Positions 28,566 through 38,104 of a stretch of 64,000 nucleotides of DNA are shown piece after piece. Within the stretch, counting starts at the first letter, position 1. Each line of letters begins with the position of its first letter. The notes beneath the pieces were generated by a model. The model did no database searches. It was not told where the DNA came from and saw only the letters and a list, made by a program, of their open reading frames with translations. Position numbers and translations under genes: made by a program. The DNA lies in NCBI GenBank assembly GCA_964610175.1, contig CAZSVE010000002.1, positions 12,326-76,325 of the forward strand, in the 5' to 3' direction. Source of the DNA: CAZSVE01 sp964610175 (lineage in GTDB: Bacteria > Pseudomonadota > Gammaproteobacteria > HK1).

Positions 28566-28676
28566 CTACTGAAGCTTCGCTTTGATCCGATGCAGCGTGA
28601 TTTGGCATCACTCAAAGCAAAATCATTGTTTTGTAGAACTTGACTCGTTTGCGAAGGTGAGCGGGAAATAGACAAA
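28566..28676 (+). repeat. R1 dispersed repeat, full length
   Basis: Forward copy beyond the 3' end of the mesaconyl-CoA hydratase gene. With the reverse copy at 29852-29964 it brackets that gene in inverted orientation. Confidence 0.85.
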
Positions 28677-28776
28677 CACTGGCAATTTCCCGCTTTGATT
28701 GCCGTTCTCCTAGGGCATTACTGAAAAAGATGCGGAAATCGATCCCGAGAGAACAACAATCTTTATGTTTCGGCAA

Positions 28777-29832
28777 CTATCGGCGCGGCATGAGCACCGT
28801 GTAATCGAAGTCCAATACCACCGCAGGGTTGTACTTTCCATCTTCATTCTTGTGCGGAAACCCATCGCAGGCCTGATCCTTGGCGGCTACGGTGCGAATC
28901 CGCAATGCTCCGAAATCCGATCGACTGGGTAATTCCATCTTGTCCAACACCTCGGACCAGGCATAGATGGTATCGCCGGCAAAGCTCGGTGCCACGTGGC
29001 GCCCACCGTTGATGGCGACCACCTTGAAGGCGTTGGCGAGACCATTGAACGATAGGGAACGGGCCATGCTGATGATGTGGCCACCGTAGATGATCCGTTT
29101 TCCGAATCTGCCGTCTTTTTCGGTGTGTTGGTTGAAGTGAACCTTGGCAGTATTCTGATACAGACGGGTAGCCGTCATGTGATCGGCCTCCTCGAGGGTC
29201 ATGGCATCCACGTGATCGATCTTTTCTCCTGCCTTGTAATCATCCCAGAGATGGGGGCTGCCCGCGAGATCGGTGTCGTATCCTTTGTTGGTGATCCCTT
29301 CGGGAATAATGAAGTCTTCGATGGCGACGGCCTTCGGGAGATCGGGCACCACGGTCTCCGGGGCCGGGTTCGTTTTGTCTTTCTTCCGTACCATTACCCA
29401 ACGCCGATAATCCAATACCATCTCATCGTGTTGGTTGACGCCCACCGACCGCACATATACGGTGCCGGTCTTGCCGTCGGAATTTTCCTTGACGCCAATG
29501 ACCGTGGAGGTAGTCTTGACTGTATCACCGGGGTAGATGGGTGCACCGAAGCATCCCCCGGCATATCCCAGGTTGGCGATGGCATTTAGCGAGACGTCGG
29601 GAACCGTTTTTCCGAATACCATGTGAAACGCTAAAAAGTCTTCCAGTGGCGCCCGCGAAAATCCCATGGTCCGGGCGAATTCATCGGAGGACTGGGCGGG
29701 AAACCGAAAACCATATAGGGCTGTGTATAAGGATACATCCCCTTCGGTTACCGTACGAGGCGTGGCGTGGATGATTTTCTTGCCAAGTGTAAAATCTTCG
29801 AAGTAATTGCCTGGATTGGTTTTAATGCTCAT
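28777..29832 (-). CDS. mch: Mesaconyl-CoA hydratase (beta-methylmalyl-CoA dehydratase)
   Basis: A double hot-dog MaoC-family enzyme that interconverts mesaconyl-C1-CoA and beta-methylmalyl-CoA. The 351-residue length and the N-terminal block NYFEDFTLGKKIIHATPRTVTEGD are typical, as is GFRFPAQSSDEFARTMG; the second half repeats the fold (MTATRLYQNTAKVHFNQH, RIIYGGHIISMARSLSFNG). GGAGGT lies 9 bases before the ATG. The partner lyase at 31021 uses its product, so the two act in sequence although they are divergent and 1.2 kb apart. R1 copies flank the gene. Confidence 0.9.
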   Translation of the reverse strand: MSIKTNPGNYFEDFTLGKKIIHATPRTVTEGDVSLYTALYGFRFPAQSSDEFARTMGFSRAPLEDFLAFHMVFGKTVPDVSLNAIANLGYAGGCFGAPIYPGDTVKTTSTVIGVKENSDGKTGTVYVRSVGVNQHDEMVLDYRRWVMVRKKDKTNPAPETVVPDLPKAVAIEDFIIPEGITNKGYDTDLAGSPHLWDDYKAGEKIDHVDAMTLEEADHMTATRLYQNTAKVHFNQHTEKDGRFGKRIIYGGHIISMARSLSFNGLANAFKVVAINGGRHVAPSFAGDTIYAWSEVLDKMELPSRSDFGALRIRTVAAKDQACDGFPHKNEDGKYNPAVVLDFDYTVLMPRR

Positions 29833-29851
29833 CGGATTGTTACCTCCATTA

Positions 29852-29964
29852 ATTTGTTTATTTCCCGCTCATCTTCGCAAATGAGTCAAGTTTTACAAAA
29901 CAATGATTTGGCTTTGACTGATGCCAAATCATGCTTCATCGGTTCGAGGCGAATCTATCGCTAG
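29852..29964 (-). repeat. R1 dispersed repeat, full length
   Basis: Reverse copy that begins 5 bases beyond the ribosome binding site of the mesaconyl-CoA hydratase gene, so it makes up that gene's leader or promoter. The left palindrome is disturbed (GCGAATCTATCGCTAG). Confidence 0.85.
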
Positions 29965-30656
29965 ATAGCAGCTTTGGTTCTCGACAAGATTTGAAAACCT
30001 TATGACCTATTGTTTCACCCATGCGTTCCAAATCTTCTGCCTTTATAAGCACAGAAAGTCGAGGCTTGGAAACCAGCAGAAAAGCACACGGCAATCAAGA
30101 TTAGGAAATGGAGCATATCCGGGGAAATTACCGATGACAAGTCAATATATGAACAACATTATTCCCCAACAAGAAAGGACCCTTCAGTTCAAGCTGACTG
30201 TTAGTGTTCAATTTAGCACGTGTGAATCTTGTGCTTACACGACCATCTCGATGGCGGAAAAGGATATTGCCATCTTCAATCTTCCATGAATGCTAATTTG
30301 GATGAGAATAGACTTCATGTTTTAACTTGCTGCGTAACTTAAAAGTGTTAAAACACAAAGTCTGATGTTTTAGACAAGAACTGTGCCAGAAAATTTCCTT
30401 TCTGGCACAGTTACTTGCAAGTTAAAACATATCAGTCCTGGATTCGGCCAGTTGATCTCGATTTCAACGTGGCCGATATAATCGAACCGTCTGTTCGTCC
30501 GAATGTCCATGTGCAGGCGGTAGCAATATCGTAAAGATTACCCGCATTCGCTTGAGATACCACGCCACCCGGTAAACATAGATAAAATCGCTATTCGTTT
30601 TTTCATTATCTTCATCTTCTCGAAGCTTGGATTTCCTCTACGATGCGTGAGCGAAT
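29965..30656. other. Gene-free spacer containing a MITE-like element
   Basis: A 95-codon open frame (30002-30289, plus strand) has no family resemblance and is probably chance. The notable content is the inverted-repeat element at 30317-30430. No other signal was seen. Confidence 0.4.
30317..30430. mobile_element. MITE-like element or structured RNA with perfect 14-bp terminal inverted repeats
   Basis: ATGTTTTAACTTGC at the left is the exact reverse complement of the last 14 bases. Inside is a second perfect 14-bp hairpin, AACTGTGCCAGAAA (30379-30392) with its complement at 30399-30412, and a GTGTTAAAACAC palindrome at 30345-30356. The 114-bp unit can fold almost completely. No coding capacity and no clear target duplication are seen. 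Confidence 0.65.
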
Positions 30657-30768
30657 AATTTGTTTATTTCCCGCTCAGCTTTGCTGATGAGCCAAGTTTC
30701 ACCTAGCACCAATTTTGCTTTACCAGTGCTGAATCATGCCTTGTCGGTTCGAGCACGAGCTTCGCTAG
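30657..30768 (-). repeat. R1 dispersed repeat, full length
   Basis: Reverse copy with both ends intact, in the spacer before the malyl-CoA lyase gene. Confidence 0.85.
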
Positions 30769-31020
30769 ACCTGTTCCCGTACTCACTCTTGATTATGCCG
30801 ACGTGTAGCGCTTCGAATACATCCTGAAGCTAATTTACCACTTTCTAATATTTTGTTGCATACTTACTTGCATCTATGGATTGCTTGATAGAGATTGGTT
30901 GAAATCGACTGGTCAGGCTGTTGTATTTTTGATTAAATGCCCTCTCCTTGCGGAAGGAATTTCCTCTCTGCCCAAGATCGATGCGGTGAATAAAATTTCC
31001 CTTAACTTTCAGGAGTATCT

Positions 31021-32061
31021 ATGAAACTTCCCTCGCATTTTTACAAACCACTTGCTATCGGCGCGCCGGAACCTATCCGGGAGTTGCCCGTGCGGCCGGA
31101 GCGCATGATCCATTTCTTTCCGCCTCATGTGGAGAAGATGCGCAGCAAGGTTCCCGACATGATCAAACAGGTGGATGTGCTGTTGGGGAATCTTGAAGAT
31201 GCAATTCCCGCTGACGCCAAAGAGGCCGCCCGAGCGGGATTTATCAAAGTAGCGAAGGATACCGATTTTGGCGATACTGCGCTTTGGACGCGCGTGAATT
31301 CTCTGAATAGTCCTTGGGTGTTGGATGATATTATCGAACTGGTAAGTACCGTTGGCGACAAAATCGATGTGATGATGCTACCCAAGGTGGAAGGGGTCTG
31401 GGATATCCATTATCTGGATCAGCTTCTTGCTCAGCTCGAAGCCAAGAATAACATCAAAAAACCGATCCTGATCCATGCCATTCTCGAGACCGCCCAGGGT
31501 GTAAAGAACGTGGCGGAAATCGCTGCAGCAAGCCCCCGTATGCAGGGGATGAGTCTAGGTCCCGCGGACCTTGCTGCCTCCCGTGGCATGAAGACAACAC
31601 GTGTCGGTGGTGGTCACCCCTTCTATGGTGTATTGGAAGATCCGGTCGAGGAAGGTGAACGAACACTCTTCCAACAGGACCTTTGGCATTACACCGTTGC
31701 TAAAATGGTGGATGCCTGCATGTCCAATGGGATCCGGGCGTTTTACGGACCATTTGGAGATTTCAAGGATGATGCGGCCTGTGAAGCGCAGTTCCGCAAT
31801 GCCTTCCTTCAAGGTTGCGTAGGTGCGTGGTCGCTTCATCCGGGGCAGATCGATATTGCGAAAAGAGTCTTTAGTCCCGATGTCGGCGAGGTTCTTTTTG
31901 CAAAACGTATTTTGGATGCCATGCCGGACGGCACGGGCGCCGTAATGATGGACGGCAAGATGCAGGATGATGCTACTTGGAAGCAGGCCAAAGTAATCGT
32001 GGATCTGGCCAAGTTGGTTTCAAAGAAGGACAAGGATCTGGCTGAAAAATACGGGTTGTAA
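31021..32061 (+). CDS. mcl: L-malyl-CoA / beta-methylmalyl-CoA lyase
   Basis: A CitE-like HpcH/HpaI-fold lyase that splits malyl-CoA into acetyl-CoA and glyoxylate, and methylmalyl-CoA into propionyl-CoA and glyoxylate. The 346-residue length fits the Mcl1 type. Visible are the substrate/metal blocks NLEDAIPADAKEAAR, RVNSLNSPW, LPKVEGVWDI, AILETAQGV with its metal-binding glutamate, and the C-terminal AWSLHPGQIDIA. AGGAG lies 8 bases upstream of the ATG. Together with the hydratase at 28777 this gives two steps of the 3-hydroxypropionate bicycle or the ethylmalonyl-CoA pathway; the CoA transferase and carboxylases are not in the window. Confidence 0.93.
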   Translation: MKLPSHFYKPLAIGAPEPIRELPVRPERMIHFFPPHVEKMRSKVPDMIKQVDVLLGNLEDAIPADAKEAARAGFIKVAKDTDFGDTALWTRVNSLNSPWVLDDIIELVSTVGDKIDVMMLPKVEGVWDIHYLDQLLAQLEAKNNIKKPILIHAILETAQGVKNVAEIAAASPRMQGMSLGPADLAASRGMKTTRVGGGHPFYGVLEDPVEEGERTLFQQDLWHYTVAKMVDACMSNGIRAFYGPFGDFKDDAACEAQFRNAFLQGCVGAWSLHPGQIDIAKRVFSPDVGEVLFAKRILDAMPDGTGAVMMDGKMQDDATWKQAKVIVDLAKLVSKKDKDLAEKYGL

Positions 32062-32180
32062 ATCTGTCACGGAAGCGCATTGGGAAGGCGAAGAAAAATA
32101 TGCAGGGGAGAGCGTGGAAAACCCTCCGTTCTTCGTCGCTAGAATAATGCGGCCATGGCATGGTTGTTATCTCCATGGCG

Positions 32181-32211
32181 CTCTCCCGCGATTGGCGAAT
32201 TCGCGGGAGAG
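32181..32211 (+). terminator. Hairpin terminator after the malyl-CoA lyase gene
   Basis: CTCTCCCGCGA (32181-32191) pairs exactly with TCGCGGGAGAG (32201-32211) across a nine-base loop. A TTGATTTGTTTG stretch follows, formed partly by the next R1 repeat. Confidence 0.6.
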
Positions 32212-32215
32212 TTGA

Positions 32216-32325
32216 TTTGTTTGCTTCCCGCTCATTTTCGCAGATGAGTCGAGTTTTACGAAACGCCAGTTTTGTTTTACCGATATTAAACCATGCTTTG
32301 TCGGTTTGAGGTGAAGCTTCGCTAA
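32216..32325 (-). repeat. R1 dispersed repeat, full length
   Basis: Reverse copy starting five bases after the terminator hairpin. Its T-rich right end serves as the tail of that terminator. Confidence 0.85.
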
Positions 32326-32537
32326 GGGATTACGTCATCGGCCGAATGGGAAGATTATTATTTTCGAAAATATATTTTCGGTGGTTATCATCGATGGTGA
32401 TTCGAGAATACCTTTAATCGAATCTTTTACCTACATTCAATCCGTTTTTGGTGCATACCTTACCATGAGATTGGGTGATTGACATAATAATGAGGTTCGA
32501 TCAGGAGGTTCCGCGTTCAGAGGCGGGGCTTTACTTT

Positions 32538-32858
32538 TCACTTCATCATGACAAGCAGTATTTTGAATCTTTGTTCAGCATATAAAGCATGCGGTATGTT
32601 TGCTGGCATGATGATACTTTCATTAGCTTTGACTGCTTTGATTATACCACCTATGGTAAGTTTTACTTCGCCATCCAAAACGTGGATCATGGCATCGAAG
32701 GGCGTGGTATGCTCCGCAATAGATTGTTCAGCATCAAGGGCAAAAAGAGTCAATATCGTATGCTTGTTTTTGTATATTATTTTGCTGACTATTGTTCCGG
32801 GAGAGTAAGTAATCGTTTGGTTTGGGTTGATTATTTTATTCAGATAATTATCAGTCAT
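32538..32858 (-). CDS. Small cupin-domain protein
   Basis: The 106-residue protein starts at ATG 32858, with AGAGG about 12 bases upstream; a longer frame exists but its extra 51 residues look non-coding. It has the single cupin barrel: EHTTPFDAMIHVLDGEVKLTIGG is the first motif and IMPANIPHALYA the second. The histidines E/H...H suggest metal binding. The function is unknown; such proteins often act as ligand or redox sensors. The region is A+T rich, and the gene diverges from lptE. Confidence 0.8.
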   Translation of the reverse strand: MTDNYLNKIINPNQTITYSPGTIVSKIIYKNKHTILTLFALDAEQSIAEHTTPFDAMIHVLDGEVKLTIGGIIKAVKANESIIMPANIPHALYAEQRFKILLVMMK

Positions 32859-32961
32859 ACGGTTAGCATACCTCTTTTGAAGTTTACGAATAATATTTAT
32901 TGTATCAAGCCGCAAGACGATTATGAAATTTGCATTATCTTTGAGTAACCAAAGACTCGAT

Positions 32962-33471
32962 ATGATAGGAATCATTATGATTTTTCCGTTGCGATTGATT
33001 GGTATATTCATTATTGCAGCTTCGTTGCTGACCGGGTGTGGTTTCCACTTGCGTGGAAACTTTACCCTGCCGGATTCGATGTCTTCCCTTTATATTCAAG
33101 TTCCAACCCATTTGGCTAACGAATTGATGGTATTACTGGAAGGTAACGGTATTGCCATTGCCCCGGATCGAGATGTTGCCAATGCAATATTGGTGGTAGA
33201 GCAGGAAAGCTTCGATAAAAGAACCTTATCTGTGGATTCCAAAAGTGGTAAGGAGCGGGAACATGAATTGGCATATACGATCTCATATCGAGTCCTGGCA
33301 ACAGATGGTAGAGAACTTTTGCCAAAGAGAACCATTAATCTTGTACGAGACTATGTATTCGATGAAAGTGCGGTTCTTGGCACAACCCAGGAAGAAGGTG
33401 TTTTGTACAAGGAAATGCGCCAGGATGCAGCCCATCAGATTCTTCGACATTTAGCTGCGTGGTCTCCATAA
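32962..33471 (+). CDS. lptE: LPS-assembly lipoprotein LptE
   Basis: LptE plugs the LptD barrel and helps insert lipopolysaccharide in the outer membrane. The start is ATG 32962 or 32977. A hydrophobic signal ends in the lipobox LLTGC, followed directly by GFHLRG, the family hallmark. The C-terminal region with LVRDYVFDESAVLG and a final RHLAAW helix also fits. holA begins four bases after the stop, the usual proteobacterial order, but leuS, which normally precedes lptE, is absent; a divergent cupin gene sits there instead. Confidence 0.92.
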   Translation: MIGIIMIFPLRLIGIFIIAASLLTGCGFHLRGNFTLPDSMSSLYIQVPTHLANELMVLLEGNGIAIAPDRDVANAILVVEQESFDKRTLSVDSKSGKEREHELAYTISYRVLATDGRELLPKRTINLVRDYVFDESAVLGTTQEEGVLYKEMRQDAAHQILRHLAAWSP

Positions 33472-33475
33472 ACGG

Positions 33476-34513
33476 ATGCAAATCAAGCTGGAACAACTCG
33501 CCGCGCATTTGAAGCGCGGGTTGGCTTCTGCCTACGTGATCAGCGGAGATGAATCCCTGCAAACGATTGAAACACTGGATGTCATTCGTCGATCGGCTCG
33601 GGATTCCGGATTTACGGAACGGATCGTTTTTCACGTCGATAATCGCTTCGACTGGAGTATCGTCGGACAACACATCGATAATCTCTCTCTATTTGCTGAA
33701 AAACGTTTGCTGGATATTCGTTTACCCGGCGGGAACGTAAGCCGTGAAGGTGTCGACGTCATTGTTCGATACGCTTCACGTTCCAGTTTGGATCAAATCA
33801 TGACCATCAGTACCGGACCGTTGGATACGAAGCAGCGGAAAAGCAAATGGTATAACTCATTGGAGAAAGCCGGGATTGCCATAACAATTTGGCCGATGGA
33901 CTCTCGAGATTTGCCACGCTGGATCAATGCGCGGGTCCTTCGCCGAGGCATGACAATCACAGGTGAGGCGATCGAACTCCTGGCGGATCGAGTAGAGGGA
34001 AATCTGCTTGGATGTGCTCAGGAAATCGAAAAATTTGCTTTGCTTGACGACACTTGTGAAATCGATGCGCAGGGTGTGCTCGAATGTGTGATGGATAGTG
34101 CGCACTTTGAAACTTTTGCTCTCGTGGATAGCACACTGGCAGGAGATGCCTCACATACAGTACGTATTCTCTTGAGATTAGCGGAAGAAGGCACGGACCC
34201 GCTTCCCGTCTTGGGTGTGTTGGTGTGGGAACTTCGAGAGATCGCGAGGATTTCGGGTGAGTTGGCCTGCGGTATGCGCTTGGAGCAGGCTATCGGTAGA
34301 CGGCCTGCATGGAGTAGGAGGAAGAAGATAATAGAATCCGCACTGAATCGCCATGTTCGGATCGATTGGGCAAAGATGTTTCATGCTGCGGAATATGTGG
34401 ATCAACTCATCAAAGGCACTAGAAAGGAAAACCCGTGGGAAGGGCTATTGGGGCTTGCTCTACTAATCGTTGGCGTCAATATTCCTTATTTCAGCACTTA
34501 TTTGGAGCGGTAA
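33476..34513 (+). CDS. holA: DNA polymerase III delta subunit
   Basis: HolA is the clamp-loader subunit that opens the beta clamp. The 345 residues match the family. It has the AAA+-like fold without a working Walker A, starting with MQIKLEQLAAHLKRGLASAYVISGDE; later blocks are SLFAEKRLLDIRLPGG, ADRVEGNLLGCAQEIEKFALL and the C-terminal RLAEEGTDPLPVLGVLVWELRE. It is translationally linked to lptE (four-base gap). nadD, the usual next gene, is not found; a 435-base spacer follows. Confidence 0.95.
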   Translation: MQIKLEQLAAHLKRGLASAYVISGDESLQTIETLDVIRRSARDSGFTERIVFHVDNRFDWSIVGQHIDNLSLFAEKRLLDIRLPGGNVSREGVDVIVRYASRSSLDQIMTISTGPLDTKQRKSKWYNSLEKAGIAITIWPMDSRDLPRWINARVLRRGMTITGEAIELLADRVEGNLLGCAQEIEKFALLDDTCEIDAQGVLECVMDSAHFETFALVDSTLAGDASHTVRILLRLAEEGTDPLPVLGVLVWELREIARISGELACGMRLEQAIGRRPAWSRRKKIIESALNRHVRIDWAKMFHAAEYVDQLIKGTRKENPWEGLLGLALLIVGVNIPYFSTYLER

Positions 34514-34948
34514 TTGATGGAGCGCTGAGGATTCGAGCCTCTATTCCGATGATTCGTGGATCTGGGAATTGATGAAAAGGTTTCAGGCTGCTGTTTTGCA
34601 CAAATCGGTTATATCCATCATGTGTTTATCTGGGGATCGAAATCGATTGATTAGACGTGGAAGTCACGCAAGCTATCAGAACAGCAGAGTCCTGAAAAGA
34701 CTTCTGTCGAGCGGGCATTGGCAGTCGAGTACTCGATAAAGATCCTTGAAGCGATGATGCCACGATAATTTCGTCATGGCGGCAATCCATTTTGCCGTCG
34801 TACCACCTCGACCGATGAAGAGCACGTTTCGTAAAAAAATGCGAAAACGAAGAATTCCGTTGTTCACGGATTCATCAATTCACAGTCTCGATGCACTTTC
34901 CTTTCGGCAACTTCGTATATCCAAGACCTAAATAGGATCTCAATAATC
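34514..34948. other. Gene-free spacer before pgm
   Basis: On the minus strand, 34676-34867 could encode residues such as RNVLFIGRGG and HHRFKDLYRVL that faintly recall the C-terminal part of IS110-type transposases. It would be a decayed fragment at best. I see no intact gene, terminator or R1 copy. Confidence 0.3.
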
Positions 34949-36586
34949 ATGCAAATAGAAATCAAAACCACGGCACCTTTCGGTGATCAGAAGCCCGGCA
35001 CCTCCGGGCTTCGCAAAAAAGTCAAGGTGTTCCAGGAAAAGCACAATTATCTCGAAAACTTTGTGCAATCCATCTTCGATACCCTCGAGAACACACAGGG
35101 AAAGATGTTGGCTCTTGGTGGTGATGGTCGCTATATGAATCGGGAGGCTATTCAAACCATCCTACGAATGGCGGCGGCCCATGGATTCGGCGAGGTATTG
35201 GTTGGACGGGGTGGATTGCTTTCCACGCCTGCTGCTTCATGTGTTATCCGTAAACACAAGGCATTCGGTGGCATCATCCTTTCCGCCAGTCATAATCCCG
35301 GAGGACCCTCGGGAGATTTCGGTATCAAATACAACGCAGGAAACGGTGGACCCTCGCCGGAAAATCTTACCGATGCCTTTTTTGCCCGTAGCAAGGAGAT
35401 TCGCGAGTATCGGACTACCAATACGCCCGATATCGACCTGGATACGATAAAAGAGCAAAAAATCGGTAATACGCAGGTACGGATCATCGATCCGGTGGCC
35501 GACTATTCGGAACTCATGGAAACGCTGTTCGATTTCGATCGCATTGCATCCGTTGCCAAGGCTGGTTTCCTTTCCGTGTGTTTCGATGCCATGCATGCCA
35601 TCACCGGTCCCTATGCGCGAGAGATATTGGAGCAGCGGTTGGGTATGGCCCATGGGACGGTGGTAAATGGGGAACCAAAGGAAGACTTCGGCGGTGGTCA
35701 CCCCGATCCGAACCTTACCCACGCCCATGACTTGGCAGACCTCCTCAATCAACCTTCCGGACCGGATTTCGGTGCCGCATCGGATGGTGATGGGGATCGC
35801 AATATGATCATGGGACGACAATTCTTTGTTACCCCAAGCGATAGTTTGGCGGTAATGGCAGCCAATGCCCACCATGTTTTGGGTTATCGAGATGGTTTGG
35901 CGGGTGTGGCGCGTTCCATGCCCACCAGCCGCGCTGCCGACCGAGTCGCCAAGGCACTCGGCATCGAATGCTACGAGACTCCTACGGGCTGGAAATTCTT
36001 CGGAAATTTACTGGATGCAAACAAGATCACACTTTGCGGTGAAGAAAGTTTTGGCACCGGATCCAACCATGTTCGGGAGAAAGATGGCCTATGGGCCGTC
36101 CTGTTTTGGCTGAACTTACTGGCGGTACGGCAGGTTCCGGTAAGTGATCTCGTCAGGGATCATTGGCGTCAGTTCGGTCGGGATTACTACTCCCGGCACG
36201 ACTATGAGGGATTGGATGCCGATCTCGCCAATGGAATCATGGATCAACTACGTGATCGCCTACCAAGCCTGCCGGGGAAGATCTTCCAGGGGAAACAGGT
36301 AGTTTCGGCGGATGATTTCAGTTACACCGATCCAGTGGATGGGAGCCTAACGGAAAAACAAGGCATTCGAATCTTCTTCGAAGATGGCGCGAGGCTGATC
36401 TATCGTCTCTCGGGTACGGGTACCGAAGGGGCCACCATGCGTATCTATCTGGAACGTTACGAGTCGAATCCCGGCAAGCAAGGTCTCGATCCTCAGGAGG
36501 CATTGAAAGATACCATCGCCATTGCCGAGGAACTAAGCCAGGTAAAACAACGCTCCAGTCGCAAAGGACCGGATGTGATTACCTAG
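34949..36586 (+). CDS. pgm: Phosphoglucomutase (alpha-D-glucose specific)
   Basis: Pgm interconverts glucose 1- and 6-phosphate for glycogen and nucleotide-sugar metabolism. The 545 residues match the bacterial/eukaryotic-type long form. The phosphoserine loop is LSASHNPGGPSGDFG (near residue 112), the metal loop is AASDGDGDRN, the sugar-binding loop is CGEESFGTG, and the phosphate-binding loop is RLSGTGTEGATMR near the C-terminus. It stands alone between spacers. Its product would feed the UDP-sugar route that the dehydrogenase at 54 kb may use. Confidence 0.96.
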   Translation: MQIEIKTTAPFGDQKPGTSGLRKKVKVFQEKHNYLENFVQSIFDTLENTQGKMLALGGDGRYMNREAIQTILRMAAAHGFGEVLVGRGGLLSTPAASCVIRKHKAFGGIILSASHNPGGPSGDFGIKYNAGNGGPSPENLTDAFFARSKEIREYRTTNTPDIDLDTIKEQKIGNTQVRIIDPVADYSELMETLFDFDRIASVAKAGFLSVCFDAMHAITGPYAREILEQRLGMAHGTVVNGEPKEDFGGGHPDPNLTHAHDLADLLNQPSGPDFGAASDGDGDRNMIMGRQFFVTPSDSLAVMAANAHHVLGYRDGLAGVARSMPTSRAADRVAKALGIECYETPTGWKFFGNLLDANKITLCGEESFGTGSNHVREKDGLWAVLFWLNLLAVRQVPVSDLVRDHWRQFGRDYYSRHDYEGLDADLANGIMDQLRDRLPSLPGKIFQGKQVVSADDFSYTDPVDGSLTEKQGIRIFFEDGARLIYRLSGTGTEGATMRIYLERYESNPGKQGLDPQEALKDTIAIAEELSQVKQRSSRKGPDVIT

Positions 36587-37087
36587 TATTCGATTCCACG
36601 TTTGGTTCTTGCTTGAAGAATGATGCAGCAATTCCACCGTGGTTTGACTCTGGTTACATCAGTGGCAATTCCCCTAAGCTTGGCCGAAAACTTATAGTCC
36701 CTATACCTCCTAGCGAGGCTTCGACAAAAAACGCACAAGAATTTTTTGTTTGGGAAGAAATAAGACCCTCGTCGAGCCGATGATAGTTTGAGCTTGTATC
36801 CTTTCAAGTTATATCCAATGACTCGGCGGGAGTCTTGCACTCCCGATGGAACATTGTAACGTTTTTGATTTCGGCTTCGGCCGGATTGGGAACTTATATA
36901 TGGCTGGCCATGTATACAGGTCCGTCTGAGATATGCGCGGTAAAAGTTAAAATGTGGGTTCTGATCAATCCGTGGTCTTTTTAACGTTTGTGCTTGTAAA
37001 AAACTGATCTTTACCCCTTCCATCTCGGCAGGGTAGTTGTATCTAGTACCGTAAGCTTTTGCTTTTGGTAAAGCGCTGCCGGTCATA
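36587..37087. other. Spacer between pgm and rnfD where rnfG would be expected
   Basis: On the minus strand a 184-codon frame is open here, but I find no resemblance to RnfG or any other family, and its composition looks random. A sequence CTAGCGAGGCTTCG at about 36710 may be an R1 left-end scrap. Confidence 0.35.
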
Positions 37088-38104
37088 TCATAAATCTTCA
37101 CCACGACCGAAAGCGCGCGGCTGGGTAAGACGCTCAATAAGGGGGGTCGTTGCGTTCATCAAGAGAATCGCATACATAACACCCTCTGGATAACCGCCGA
37201 AACTACGTATAAGTACGACAAGCATTCCGACACCGATCCCGAAGAAGAAGGCGCCTCTCGGTGTGGTCGGCGATGTCGCTGGATCAGTGGCCATGAATAC
37301 AGTGCCGAATAAAAGCCCACCGGACAACAAGGTAACCATAGGATCTGGATAACGGATGGGATCGAACAAGTACAGCAGGCCTGCCAATGCGGTTACCGAA
37401 CCCAAGGTTCCGACAACGATCCGCCAGTCGATGACTTGACGTACAAGCAAATATATACCGCCGAGCAGAATCAGTAGCCCGCTCGTTTCCCCTGGTGATC
37501 CTGGTACATTGCCAAAGAAGAGAGGAAGCAATGGAGGGGTTTCATGGTGAAATTTTATGAGTGCGAGCGGCGTTGCGGCGCTCGCCCCATCGACAGTGGC
37601 GCTCATAAAAGGCATGGCGAAATTGCTGTCGTATACCGTAAAGAAATTATCCACGCTTCCGTGTGACACCCAGGTAGTCATGGCCACTGGAAACGCAGCC
37701 ATGAGAAAGGCGCGTCCAACAAGAGCCGGATTGAATAGGTTCTGTCCGAGTCCTCCCCAGACCAGCTTGCCAAGCCCGACAGCAACCGCACCACCGACAA
37801 AGGCCATCCATAGCGGGAGCGGCGGTGGTAGTGTTACTCCCAACAGCAGGCCGGTTACCAATGTACTGGCATCCGTTCGGATTCGAGTCTTTCTCGATTC
37901 GGACGAAAACAGCTTTTCCGTAACGATGGCACCGCCCACTGTTGCCGCCAATACCAGTGCCGCGCTAAGACCGAAAAACCATAAAGATGCGCCGATTACC
38001 GGCACCAATGCATAAAGTACGTCTCGCATTGCCTGTTGCGTTGTCATGGCGGATCGAAAGAACGGAGCGGGACGTACGATGAGATGAGGATCGATTCGTT
38101 TCAT
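37088..38104 (-). CDS. rnfD: Rnf complex subunit RnfD
   Basis: RnfD is a membrane subunit of the Rnf complex, which couples ferredoxin and NAD with ion transport. The 338-residue protein has about nine to ten hydrophobic segments. The covalent FMN site appears as DGASAATPLAL (the T of the S/T-x-A-T motif). Family blocks LGQNLFNPALVGRAF and FMATDPATSPTTPRGAFFFG are intact. Its ATG overlaps the stop of rnfC (TAATG), so they are translationally coupled. The expected next genes rnfG and rnfE are missing. Confidence 0.95.
   Translation of the reverse strand: MKRIDPHLIVRPAPFFRSAMTTQQAMRDVLYALVPVIGASLWFFGLSAALVLAATVGGAIVTEKLFSSESRKTRIRTDASTLVTGLLLGVTLPPPLPLWMAFVGGAVAVGLGKLVWGGLGQNLFNPALVGRAFLMAAFPVAMTTWVSHGSVDNFFTVYDSNFAMPFMSATVDGASAATPLALIKFHHETPPLLPLFFGNVPGSPGETSGLLILLGGIYLLVRQVIDWRIVVGTLGSVTALAGLLYLFDPIRYPDPMVTLLSGGLLFGTVFMATDPATSPTTPRGAFFFGIGVGMLVVLIRSFGGYPEGVMYAILLMNATTPLIERLTQPRAFGRGEDL

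Noticed and set aside
34676..34867. IS110-type transposase fragment
   Set aside because: Similarity is limited to about 20 residues from memory; not enough to call a mobile element.
36583..37137. 184-codon minus-strand frame after rnfD, considered as rnfG
   Set aside because: No resemblance to RnfG, in particular no flavin-attachment S/T-G-A-T motif; it also starts inside rnfD.
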